A DNA stretch of 48,962 nucleotides, taken from an uncultured Oscillospiraceae bacterium (lineage in GTDB: Bacteria > Bacillota > Clostridia > Oscillospirales > Oscillospiraceae). A program made the translations under genes and the position numbers. The notes below the pieces were generated by a model. It saw only the letters and a program-made list of their open reading frames with translations, was not told where the DNA came from and did not search any database. The stretch's first letter is position 1, and the number at the start of each line of letters is the position of its first letter. The stretch spans positions 1-48,962 of the forward strand of contig CALWVV010000017.1 in assembly GCA_944385035.1 (NCBI GenBank), written 5' to 3'. Shown here in pieces: positions 1-7,967 of this stretch.

Positions 1-531
1 TTCACCATCACGCCGGATCTGAGATCCTCCTATGTCTTTGCCCGACACCCGAAACAGGAAAAGGAAACCGTATTTGTGAACCGGTATTTCTTTGACCATG
101 CCATCAGCTTCTACATTTTTGACCTGATGAACGGACTGCAGCACGGCCATGCCCCCAGCCGGTGCTGTGGCTGCGGGACATACTTTCTCACCACCAACGG
201 CCATACGCCAAAATACTGCGATGGCATTGCGCCCCAGGACCCCCGTATGACCTGCCGGCAGTACGGCGCCATGATGCGGCAGAAGGAGCAAAACAAACAG
301 CACCCGGTCTACCGCCTGTTCACCACCCGCACCAACACCATCCGCAAGCACCACCAGAGAGGAAAGATCTCCGACGAGCTGCGCAATGAAGCGCTGTATG
401 TAGCGGAGAGCCTGCGGGATAAGGCGCTCATGGACAACGACTATGCTGCCAACGGCTATGCCCGCGATATGGAGCAGGAAGCGATTTATGCCCAGGCGAG
501 AGCGCGCCTTGCCCGGGAGGAGAAGCCGTGA
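1..531 (+). CDS. C-terminal part of a Cys-rich (DUF6076-like) protein, 5' truncated by the window edge
   Basis: The reading frame is open from base 1 through a stop at 529-531, so the gene starts outside the window. A GTG at 76 is only an internal codon. The visible 176 residues hold a compact cysteine cluster (CCGCGTYF, then a YC about 14 residues later, then TCRQY) that looks like a treble-clef type zinc-binding knuckle, followed by a helical, charged tail rich in Arg and Glu. This arrangement recalls DUF6076-type proteins, common in clostridial accessory regions, but that assignment is from memory. The stop codon overlaps the GTG start of the sigma factor gene, so the two are translationally coupled. 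Function unknown; RNA or DNA binding is a guess. Confidence 0.6.
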   Translation, partial: FTITPDLRSSYVFARHPKQEKETVFVNRYFFDHAISFYIFDLMNGLQHGHAPSRCCGCGTYFLTTNGHTPKYCDGIAPQDPRMTCRQYGAMMRQKEQNKQHPVYRLFTTRTNTIRKHHQRGKISDELRNEALYVAESLRDKALMDNDYAANGYARDMEQEAIYAQARARLAREEKP

Positions 532-1493
532 GTATGTACCGCTGCGACGATCTCTGCCCAAGCAACGAGGAGCTTGCTCTGCGGATACAGGACGGCGATC
601 CGCAGGCCGCCCCGCTCCTGCTCTCCCAGAACGAGGGATATCTGACTATGCTGGCCGTAAGCTACTGCGAGCAGTTTTCTCAGGACTTTCTGGTGGACGA
701 CCTCAAGCAGGAGGGTGCGCTGGCTCTGCTGGACACGGCGCGGCGGTTTGACCCATCCATGGGGACCAAGCTGCTGACCTATGCGACCTCCGCCATTGAG
801 ACGGCTATGCGGGACTGCGCCGCCCAGGGTTCCTTCTCTCTGTCGCTCCCACTGGACCGTTACCGCCAGCTGCGCCAGGTGGCTTTCCTTTATGCCACCC
901 ATGAGCGGGACATCGAAACGGATCTACTGCCAGCCATTCAGGAGAAGCTGACGGTCTCCGCCAAAGTAGCCAAGCGTCTGCTGGAGGAATACCGTACCGT
1001 GTTTCAGATTGAGTCTTTGGGCGAGCGTGTCTTTGACCTTGGGTGTGGTGGTGACCCCGCCAAGGCCTATGACCGCTTCATGCGCCGGAAGCTGCTCCTC
1101 CAGCGTATGGAGGAGCAGCTGAGCCCCAGAGAGCTGAATTTGGTGCGCTGTTATCTGGGGATCGGTCAGCCCAACGATCAGGGCATGACCTTTCAGGAAC
1201 TGGCTATCCGGCTCAACTACAACGGCCCCAGTGGCGCGGAGAAAGCGTATAAGAGCGCCATCCGGAAACTGAAAAAGCAGTTGAACGGCGGCGCTTACGG
1301 CGAATGGCTTTCCATCCAGAAAGCCATTCAAGCCGCACGCCGGGAGGCCAGCAGAGAGATGGAGTACCTTTCACCCCAGTCCACATGGCTGGACTCCCAG
1401 AAGCTGATTCAGGGGTTTTTGTGCAGGATTGTTATGCTGGCCGATGTATATCGTATCCTCCACGAACCTCAAGATACAGGCCAAGACACGTAG
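528..1493 (+). CDS. Sigma-70 family RNA polymerase sigma factor (divergent)
   Basis: A protein of 321 residues read from a GTG that overlaps the upstream stop (GTGA); an ATG at 534 is an alternative start. Residues about 50-105 fit sigma region 2: DDLKQEGALALLDTARRFDP, then the LLTYATSAIETAMRD helix that normally binds the -10 element. Residues about 200-250 (LSPRELNLVRCYLG, then a LAIRLNY helix and an AIRKLKKQL tail) fit the region 4 helix-turn-helix for -35 recognition. Region 3 is weak. The C-terminal 60 residues match nothing I recognise. Such factors occur in mobile or accessory regions, where they direct RNA polymerase to a small set of promoters. No anti-sigma gene is visible nearby. 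Confidence 0.75.
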   Translation: MSMYRCDDLCPSNEELALRIQDGDPQAAPLLLSQNEGYLTMLAVSYCEQFSQDFLVDDLKQEGALALLDTARRFDPSMGTKLLTYATSAIETAMRDCAAQGSFSLSLPLDRYRQLRQVAFLYATHERDIETDLLPAIQEKLTVSAKVAKRLLEEYRTVFQIESLGERVFDLGCGGDPAKAYDRFMRRKLLLQRMEEQLSPRELNLVRCYLGIGQPNDQGMTFQELAIRLNYNGPSGAEKAYKSAIRKLKKQLNGGAYGEWLSIQKAIQAARREASREMEYLSPQSTWLDSQKLIQGFLCRIVMLADVYRILHEPQDTGQDT

Positions 1494-1607
1494 TTCCAAA
1501 CCTCATACCCAAGGGCACCTCCCTTGGATATGGTTATAGACAATTTCGCCTCTTCAGTCGAACTGGCTGAGGTGGGCTTCCAGCAATGATGGAGAGGAGA
1601 GGAGTAT

Positions 1608-2033
1608 ATGCCCGAAACCACAAGCAAATTGTTCCATAATCTACGCAGCCGAGAGAGTGGTAAGGCTGTTTTGGAACAGGAGCGGACGGCCCCCACCTGC
1701 GCGCAAGTCCTTCGGGAGCTGTTGGAGCAAAAAGGATTGTCCGCTCCGGAGTGGATCGCTGCCGCCGATATCAGTAAGTCCTACGCATATCAGGTCCTGC
1801 GGGGGGAGCGAATCCCGGGCCGAGACATCCTGCTACGTACGGCGTTGGCACTGAGACTTTCCTTGAAAGAGGTCCAGCGCCTGCTGGCGGTGGGCGGTTG
1901 CGGGGCACTCTACCCCAAAATACGCCGAGACGCGGCAGTGATTTTTGCCCTGAACCAGCACATGACCCTTCTGGAAACAGAGGACCTGCTTGTCTCTCTG
2001 TCCGAGAGAAGCCTCTATGCCAGGGAGAGCTGA
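1608..2033 (+). CDS. Small helix-turn-helix (XRE-like) regulator upstream of the kinase gene
   Basis: A 141-residue protein preceded by a strong purine-rich ribosome site (GGAGAGGAG). Residues about 38-88 form an XRE/Cro-like fold: LRELLEQKGLSAPEW, then the recognition segment ISKSYAYQVLRGERIPGRD and a helix LLRTALALRLSLKEVQRLL. The C-terminal third (LYPKIRRDAAVIFALNQHM) may be a dimerisation part. It lies one base upstream of the Ser/Thr kinase start, whose ribosome site lies inside this gene, so both are surely one transcript. XRE proteins coupled to a kinase could be its target or its autoregulator; no evidence here separates these. Confidence 0.7.
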   Translation: MPETTSKLFHNLRSRESGKAVLEQERTAPTCAQVLRELLEQKGLSAPEWIAAADISKSYAYQVLRGERIPGRDILLRTALALRLSLKEVQRLLAVGGCGALYPKIRRDAAVIFALNQHMTLLETEDLLVSLSERSLYARES

Positions 2034-2034
2034 T

Positions 2035-3885
2035 ATGGGGATGAGGGAACAATTTTTGCGGGAGTACCAGGCACAGGTGCTGGACAAGCTGGCGCTGCCT
2101 CCCGGCCTGAGGGAGCAATACTGCCTGCAGGCCTGCCTGAAGGACGGGGAACGGCAGGTGTATCTGGTCCATGACCGGACCGGATGGCCCGCGGTGCTGA
2201 AACTCCAGCCCGCGGGGCGGGAGGATGCCCTGAAACAGGAGTATGAACTGCTGCGGGGGCTGCGGCATCCGCAGCTCCCCCGGCCCATGGCCTATCTGGA
2301 ATGGGAGGGAATGGAGTATCTGATCCGGGAGTATGTGGACGGTGTCAGCCTCCATGAGCAGGTAACGGCCCAGGGCCTCCTTTCTCCAGACAAGGTACGG
2401 GAGGCAGCGTTATCCCTATGCCAGGTGCTGGAATATCTGCACAGTCAAACTCCGCCGGTCATCTGTCGGGATGTCAAGCCTCAAAATGTGGTCATGGACC
2501 ACGAAGGTCGATGCCACCTCATTGACTTGGGGGCAGCCCGGCGCTACCAGCCAGAGCAGCAGGGGGATACGGTGTTCCTTGGAACCCAGGTCACCGCGCC
2601 GCCGGAGCAGTTTGGCTATCAGCAGACCGATCAGCGCTCCGACGTTTATAGCTTGGGCGTGCTCATGCGTTTTTTACTCACCGGCAGCTTTGAACCCTCC
2701 AAACAGGACATCGGTCCTAACTATCTATGCCGTGTGATCCGGCGGTGCACCGCCTTTGACCCGAAAAACCGCTATGCCTCCGCCCGGGCGGTGTACCGGG
2801 CACTGAAATACCCCCGGCTGGGTCTTATGACAGGAGTTGCTGGAGGAGTACTGTGTGCAGCCATTCTCCTTCTGCTGCTATGGCCACCTGCCGGTGAAGC
2901 GCAGGTCCAGTCCTCCCTGTTGGAGGATGCGCTGCGCCAGGAGCTACAGCTGGAGGAGGGAGAACCTATTCCTGTAGAGCGACTGGGAGAGGTGGAGCAG
3001 CTCTTGGTGTGCGGACAGGAACTGGTAGGCACCATCCGTGAGCATGAGGAAATGGTCAATTGGGCCCACGACTTTTATATGGAGGAGCGGGCCCATGGGG
3101 ATATCAGCGATGAGGATCTGGCACTGCTGGAACAGTGTGTCAATCTGAAGGTACTTATTTTGGACTATCAGCAAATTTCCGACCTGTCTCCTCTGGCTCA
3201 GCTGCCTCTGGAGTATCTTAGTCTCACAGGAAATGAGGTATCCGATCTCAGCCCCCTGTCCGGGATGACCGAGCTTCAAGTGCTGGATCTGGGTGAAAAT
3301 CCGGTGCGCTCGGTGCAGGTGTTGGCGGATTTGCACCAGCTGCGGGAGGTGACACTGGAGGCCACGGGGATTACCTCAGTGGAGGTGTTTGCGGAAAGTG
3401 AACTTCAGTCGCTCAATGTGCGTACCACCTGGGTGAATGACTATACGCCCCTGGAGACCTGTCCCAACCTTACCCAACTGATAACCGGCAGTATGCCGGA
3501 GGGAGCGGCAAAAACGCTGGCAGGACTAACCAATTTGGAGCAGCTGCGCCTCTATTCCACCCCAGGGGTGGATTTGGCCCAGTTAACGGAGCTTCAGGCG
3601 CTTCAGGAACTGGATTTGTGCGGCTGCACGCTCTTAAATCCCGCAGCGCTGGCCTATCTTTCCAGTCTGAGGGCGTTGAATCTGGGGGAGACCGGCCTTA
3701 GGGAGCTATCGTTCCTGCCGGATCTGCCGGTTTTGGCGGAAGTGATTCTGAAGGATAACCCTATTACTGATCTCACCCCGTTGCTGGACTGCCCCTGGCT
3801 GGAGCGGCTGATCTTGAGCCAGCAGCATCAGTCCTTGACGCAGGATCAACTGGAACAGGCACCGTTTGAGATCGTGTTTGAATAG
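2035..3885 (+). CDS. Transmembrane Ser/Thr protein kinase with an extracellular leucine-rich repeat domain
   Basis: 616 residues from the ATG at 2035, preceded by AGGGAGAG at 2022-2029. The N-terminal 260 residues are a eukaryotic-type kinase: the ATP lysine is K56 (AVLKLQ), the paired glutamate E69, the catalytic loop is CRDVKPQN with D146 and N151, and the metal-binding aspartate is D164 in a DLG rather than DFG motif. APPEQFGY is the P+1/APE region. Residues about 262-284 form one membrane helix. The outside part has about nine leucine-rich repeats of about 22 residues (for example LSPLAQLPLEYLSLTGNEV), resembling internalin repeats in place of the PASTA domains of PknB/PrkC. It probably senses an extracellular protein or wall ligand and phosphorylates cytoplasmic targets. 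Confidence 0.85.
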   Translation: MGMREQFLREYQAQVLDKLALPPGLREQYCLQACLKDGERQVYLVHDRTGWPAVLKLQPAGREDALKQEYELLRGLRHPQLPRPMAYLEWEGMEYLIREYVDGVSLHEQVTAQGLLSPDKVREAALSLCQVLEYLHSQTPPVICRDVKPQNVVMDHEGRCHLIDLGAARRYQPEQQGDTVFLGTQVTAPPEQFGYQQTDQRSDVYSLGVLMRFLLTGSFEPSKQDIGPNYLCRVIRRCTAFDPKNRYASARAVYRALKYPRLGLMTGVAGGVLCAAILLLLLWPPAGEAQVQSSLLEDALRQELQLEEGEPIPVERLGEVEQLLVCGQELVGTIREHEEMVNWAHDFYMEERAHGDISDEDLALLEQCVNLKVLILDYQQISDLSPLAQLPLEYLSLTGNEVSDLSPLSGMTELQVLDLGENPVRSVQVLADLHQLREVTLEATGITSVEVFAESELQSLNVRTTWVNDYTPLETCPNLTQLITGSMPEGAAKTLAGLTNLEQLRLYSTPGVDLAQLTELQALQELDLCGCTLLNPAALAYLSSLRALNLGETGLRELSFLPDLPVLAEVILKDNPITDLTPLLDCPWLERLILSQQHQSLTQDQLEQAPFEIVFE

Positions 3886-3978
3886 CAATAAAGTATGCAG
3901 TTTGCGCACCACTTTTTCCTCCTAACATGGTATGCTGAATAAAATTCCAGCTGCGGCTGGCCATAAGGGAGGATAAAC

Positions 3979-4581
3979 ATGAAAAGAAGTCACATACTCA
4001 CCCTTTGTTTGGTTGGGTGCCTTCTGCTGGCGCTGACCGCCTGCGGCGGCGAAAGCGCAGAGACGGAACAAAAGGCCGAGACCAACACCACAGAAACCTC
4101 TGAAAATACAGGCACCTCTGTTCAGGAGGATGACGCTGCTGGGGAAGAAGAGACTCTGGTGGCGTACACCGTGGAGGGACTGGGTACCTTCCAGTTGCCT
4201 GAGGGCTTCACCATGGACTCCGGTGAAATCACTGAGCCTCTGCCCAATCGCTACGCCACCTTCCAGAAGGACAGCTATTACATTCAGGCCAATCGTTTTG
4301 GTACAGACGCCTATGAGATGGCAGGCGTGGCGCTGCCCGCCGACTTGGAGGATTACTCCACCCGCAGCGGTGTCCAGAACTCCGTGCCCGAGGGGACGGT
4401 GTTCGACTACGACGAGTACGGAAATTACGCCGCCCAGTTTACCCAGGAGGACGGTCAGCTGTGCTACTATGTGCTGCTCCAGGGCGAGGAGTCCTTCGGC
4501 AGTATCTTTCTCACTGCTCCGGAGGATCAGTTTGACAAGGAGACCGTCGCTTTGTGGCTGAGCGGATCTCAGTTGGAGTGA
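3979..4581 (+). CDS. Secreted lipoprotein, unknown function
   Basis: 200 residues with a clear lipoprotein signal: KR near the N-terminus, a hydrophobic run and the lipobox LTAC, giving a lipidated Cys at residue 22. A Thr/Glu-rich flexible linker of about 35 residues follows, then a domain starting near YTVEGLGTFQLPEGFTMDSG with several Tyr and Asp residues. It is anchored outside the membrane. GGAGG lies eight bases before the ATG. Its position directly after the receptor kinase gene suggests a related envelope role, but no family was recognised. Confidence 0.8.
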   Translation: MKRSHILTLCLVGCLLLALTACGGESAETEQKAETNTTETSENTGTSVQEDDAAGEEETLVAYTVEGLGTFQLPEGFTMDSGEITEPLPNRYATFQKDSYYIQANRFGTDAYEMAGVALPADLEDYSTRSGVQNSVPEGTVFDYDEYGNYAAQFTQEDGQLCYYVLLQGEESFGSIFLTAPEDQFDKETVALWLSGSQLE

Positions 4582-4807
4582 ATTTGATTCCCGGAACGTG
4601 TTTCTCAGGCTTAGAAGCCCGAGAAGGCCATCCGTGGCCGTCAGACAGCTGTGGTCAAAGGCGGTACTGTTGTGAACGGCATAACCTTCAGCAGTTGGCC
4701 GGGGCCCTGGGCAGCAGCGGCGGGACACAAACAACTTAAAAAACGATCTGAAATTCTGCCGCAGCATACATGTGGGGGAAAATCCAAAAATGAAAGGAAC
4801 TTCGATC

Positions 4808-5446
4808 ATGAAAAAGCTGTTTATATTCCTTATGGCGGTCATGCTTCTGGCCCTTGCCGCTTGTTCGGGTACAGATACCCCCGCCTCCACCGAAAACTCC
4901 GATCCCACGCAGAGTGAGACTAACGAGGTGCAGTACGATTACCAGCTGAAGGCGGGGGAAACAACCGAAGTCTATGATGTAACCTTTGACCAGATGGTCA
5001 CAGTCACTGTCGATCCTGCCAGCACGCGGGACGGCACCGTCGACTTGCGCAGCGGCATCTATTTTGACAACTGCACCTTCAACGGCGGTCTTACGATCCT
5101 GGGCGACTATCACGCGATGGTCAGCTTAGGCGGCGGCTGCTCTTTTGGGGACGGGTCCGTAGTAACCTGTAAGGAGGTTACGCCCGGAGCCGGAGAGGAC
5201 ATGGGGCTGGAGGACAACTTCGTCAAAGTGTTCGTCTCCTGCGAAGATGTCACAGTGGATACGGAATACGCCGTGGGTGTGGTGACGGACGGCCCTGACG
5301 TAACCTTCAACGGCACTGTTTACAGCAAACAGGAGCTTGCGCCGGATACGGCCCTCCTGGGCGTTTACAGCATCTGTGGGAATGACGGCATGTCCTATAT
5401 GAAGTTGGCCATCGGTGAAGATGACAGCATAGAAGTTTTAGAATGA
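4808..5446 (+). CDS. Secreted lipoprotein, unknown function
   Basis: I chose the ATG at 4808, giving 212 residues starting MKKLFIF, because AAAGGA lies upstream and this start gives a normal lipoprotein signal with lipobox LAAC (Cys 19). An upstream in-frame ATG (4790) would put polar residues before the signal. The mature part has a Ser/Thr/Glu linker and then beta-rich sequence with repeated Val/Thr/Asp patterns (VTFDQMVTVTVDPAS, IYFDNCTFNGGLTILGDY), which resembles short beta-helix or beta-sandwich rungs. No known family recognised. About 225 bases upstream (4582-4807) hold no gene I can support. Confidence 0.75.
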   Translation: MKKLFIFLMAVMLLALAACSGTDTPASTENSDPTQSETNEVQYDYQLKAGETTEVYDVTFDQMVTVTVDPASTRDGTVDLRSGIYFDNCTFNGGLTILGDYHAMVSLGGGCSFGDGSVVTCKEVTPGAGEDMGLEDNFVKVFVSCEDVTVDTEYAVGVVTDGPDVTFNGTVYSKQELAPDTALLGVYSICGNDGMSYMKLAIGEDDSIEVLE

Positions 5447-5629
5447 CTGCGTAACCGTGGGAAAGGCCCGTTGCTAATGTGAATGGCAGCAGGCCATTTC
5501 TCAATTATTTGAGGTCTGCGGAGCTGTGCGCGGCCACTTGGCGGTTTTTGCTTTTGTGTTCGTTTCATTTTGTACGAGTGGGGATAGAATCCTGTCATTT
5601 TTATATGCAGACAAATGGAGAGATGCACG

Positions 5630-7879
5630 ATGAAAAAGTTGACGGTGCTGCTGCTGGCGGGCTGTATGCTGGTTTCCCTTGCAGCCTGTGGCGGAAACAT
5701 TGGGACGAGCGCCTCTTTTGGGGCGGCAAACCTGACTGCAGACGAGCCAATACCCACAGACGAACTGGAGCGCGCCGCTTGGTATGGTTTTTTGCCGGAG
5801 GATGCAGGGGATCCGGACAGCGCCGTCACCTGGGCCCAGTTTTGTGCCATGCTCGGGAAGGCTATTTCCCTGTATGACGAGAGCAGGCTGTCGGCGTGGG
5901 AGGAGGAGACTGTCAACGCGCCGGAGGAAGAAATGCGGCGGGACGACGGCATGGTGGCGCTGCTGTTTGGGGCAAAAGCCATGGGGCTGGCCTCCTTTAA
6001 CGCATTGGCCGGAGACTGTTTTGGAGAATACGCCGGTCGGGTGTGGGAGGTGGTCACCATGGACTATCCCCTCTTTGACTGGGATACCCCCATTGATCTG
6101 GGAGAAGGCTGCGCGGACAACAACCATGTGGGTCCGGCCTATGACTTTTCTCAGCGGCGGATCTCCCTGGTGTCCGGTCTTCCACTGCTGGAGTTTGACG
6201 AGGTCGGGGATCTGCGGCTGGAACAGCCCTTTACCGTAGAGGAGGCCGCGCTGGCGGTTCTGCGGCTGTATGAGTCGGAGGAGAGCTGTGCCGCACCGGC
6301 CATAGAAGCCCGGGATAAGGCCTTCCTTTCCAACCCGGAGGTCCAGGCGATCCTGACCCGGGCAGACGAGCGCCGGGAAGCCATCCGGAGCAGCGAAACG
6401 GCCATCGTCAAAAGTGATACCTTCGTCAAGGGCGAGACCTACACCGGCACGGCCTACTATGTCTCCAACGGCGGCAGCGATGATCAGGACGGCCTCAGCC
6501 CGGAGACCGCCTTTGCCACCCCGGCGGCTCTGGATAACGTGACGCTTCAGTACGGTGACGCGGTGTTCTTTGAACGGGGCAGCGTGTGGCGTGGGGTCAG
6601 TCTGCCCAGCTCGGCCGCGTGGACAGAGGGGATTACCTTCTCTGCCTACGGGGAAGGAGAAAAGCCCCGTTTTTTAGGCTCCCTGGAAAATGGCGCCGGT
6701 GGAGAAAAGTGGACCCTCGCCTATGAGGGAGCGGACGGAAGAAAGATTTGGGTCTATTATACGGAGATGACCGAGGTGGCCGGCATCGTGTTGAACGAGG
6801 AGACCGTGGCAAACCGTGACAAGGCCTACTGGAACGGCAGCGAATATCAGGTGGTGGACGAGAACTACTGGCCTCTGGAGGAGGGGACCGTCTACTCGGT
6901 GGAAGAGCACCTGCCCGACGGGTACTGCTTCCCGGACCTGCGCTACCCGGAGGGGCGGCAGGGCCTCTATAACGACCGCATTTTCCATACCTGGAATGAG
7001 GCGGAAAACCGCTACAACTATGTAACAGGGAAACTGTACTTTCGCTGCGACGCGGGAAATCCGGGGGAGCTCTACGACAGCATCGAGTTCATCCAGCCCT
7101 TTCCCCTGGTGGACGGCTTTGCCGACAACCAGGTGTACGACAACCTGTGTATCCTCTTCTCTTCCATGACCTTTGTCAGCGGCAGCGCCGACGGTGTTCC
7201 CACCGGCAACCACAGCGTCATCCAGAACATGGAGGTGGGCTTTATGGGCGGGAATGTCACCGGATATGTGCCCGACGCCGGATCTGATGACCACATCTCC
7301 TACAACTGCGGCTCCATGGGCTGCAACGGGGGAGGCATGGCCTTCAACGGCAGTGGGATCACCGTTCGGAACAACTATGTCCACCACACCTTCCAGGAGG
7401 GCATCGCCCTGGAACTGTTTGCAGATTGTCCCGCCATGACAGACGATACCATCTCCGGCAATCTTATAGAATACTGTACCCAGGCCATTCTCCTGTGCAA
7501 CTGGGACGAGGAGGTGGTGGACGGCCATATCTTCCGAAATATTGTGGTGGAGGACAATCTGGTGCTGTACTCCGGTCAGGACAACTGGTTCAACAGCGCC
7601 TGGGAGGAGGCCTTCTGTGACGCGGTTGTCCTCCAGGGTGGGCCCTGCGCTCATGACGGCACCGTTCAGGTGCGGAACAACACCTTTGCCTTTGCATTGG
7701 GAGCGCTGATCCTGGTGGACCGGTACTCAGAAGAATACAGCCGTATTTTCACGGACAACACCTATGTGCAGAACCCCGGTGGTACCGGCCTTTACCTGGC
7801 GGACAGCGGCACCGCCCTTACGCTGACAGAGGGCATTGCAATTCTGGGTGATAATGGAGCTGTAGTGATCGAGGGCTGA
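5630..7879 (+). CDS. Large beta-helix lipoprotein, copy 1
   Basis: 749 residues from the ATG at 5630; GGAGAG is about 8 bases upstream and the start gives a signal peptide with lipobox LAAC. Residues about 45-260 resemble an S-layer-homology-like helical region (ERAAWYGFLPEDAG, VTWAQFCAMLGKAISLYDE). From about residue 275 the sequence GTAYYVSNGGSDDQDGLSPE begins a right-handed parallel beta-helix of the pectate-lyase/DUF1565 type, with the GDAVFFERG rung and later Asn-rich turns (VRNNYVHHTFQEG, EDNLVLYSG). Such proteins bind or cleave acidic polysaccharides. I see no certain catalytic residues, so ligand binding is equally possible. The next gene is a paralogue. Confidence 0.8.
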   Translation: MKKLTVLLLAGCMLVSLAACGGNIGTSASFGAANLTADEPIPTDELERAAWYGFLPEDAGDPDSAVTWAQFCAMLGKAISLYDESRLSAWEEETVNAPEEEMRRDDGMVALLFGAKAMGLASFNALAGDCFGEYAGRVWEVVTMDYPLFDWDTPIDLGEGCADNNHVGPAYDFSQRRISLVSGLPLLEFDEVGDLRLEQPFTVEEAALAVLRLYESEESCAAPAIEARDKAFLSNPEVQAILTRADERREAIRSSETAIVKSDTFVKGETYTGTAYYVSNGGSDDQDGLSPETAFATPAALDNVTLQYGDAVFFERGSVWRGVSLPSSAAWTEGITFSAYGEGEKPRFLGSLENGAGGEKWTLAYEGADGRKIWVYYTEMTEVAGIVLNEETVANRDKAYWNGSEYQVVDENYWPLEEGTVYSVEEHLPDGYCFPDLRYPEGRQGLYNDRIFHTWNEAENRYNYVTGKLYFRCDAGNPGELYDSIEFIQPFPLVDGFADNQVYDNLCILFSSMTFVSGSADGVPTGNHSVIQNMEVGFMGGNVTGYVPDAGSDDHISYNCGSMGCNGGGMAFNGSGITVRNNYVHHTFQEGIALELFADCPAMTDDTISGNLIEYCTQAILLCNWDEEVVDGHIFRNIVVEDNLVLYSGQDNWFNSAWEEAFCDAVVLQGGPCAHDGTVQVRNNTFAFALGALILVDRYSEEYSRIFTDNTYVQNPGGTGLYLADSGTALTLTEGIAILGDNGAVVIEG

Positions 7880-7967
7880 TTGGGACTGCTGTGGCATGGA
7901 CGAAAGCGGAATTTCCACCGGTTTCCAATGTCCCAACGCAATATTCTGAACAATGGAGGGATGCACG

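Noticed and set aside
1500-1536. Hairpin CCAAGGG-CACCT-CCCTTGG after the sigma factor gene as a terminator
   Set aside because: Only seven pairs and no T-run; it may be incidental, so it was not listed as a feature.
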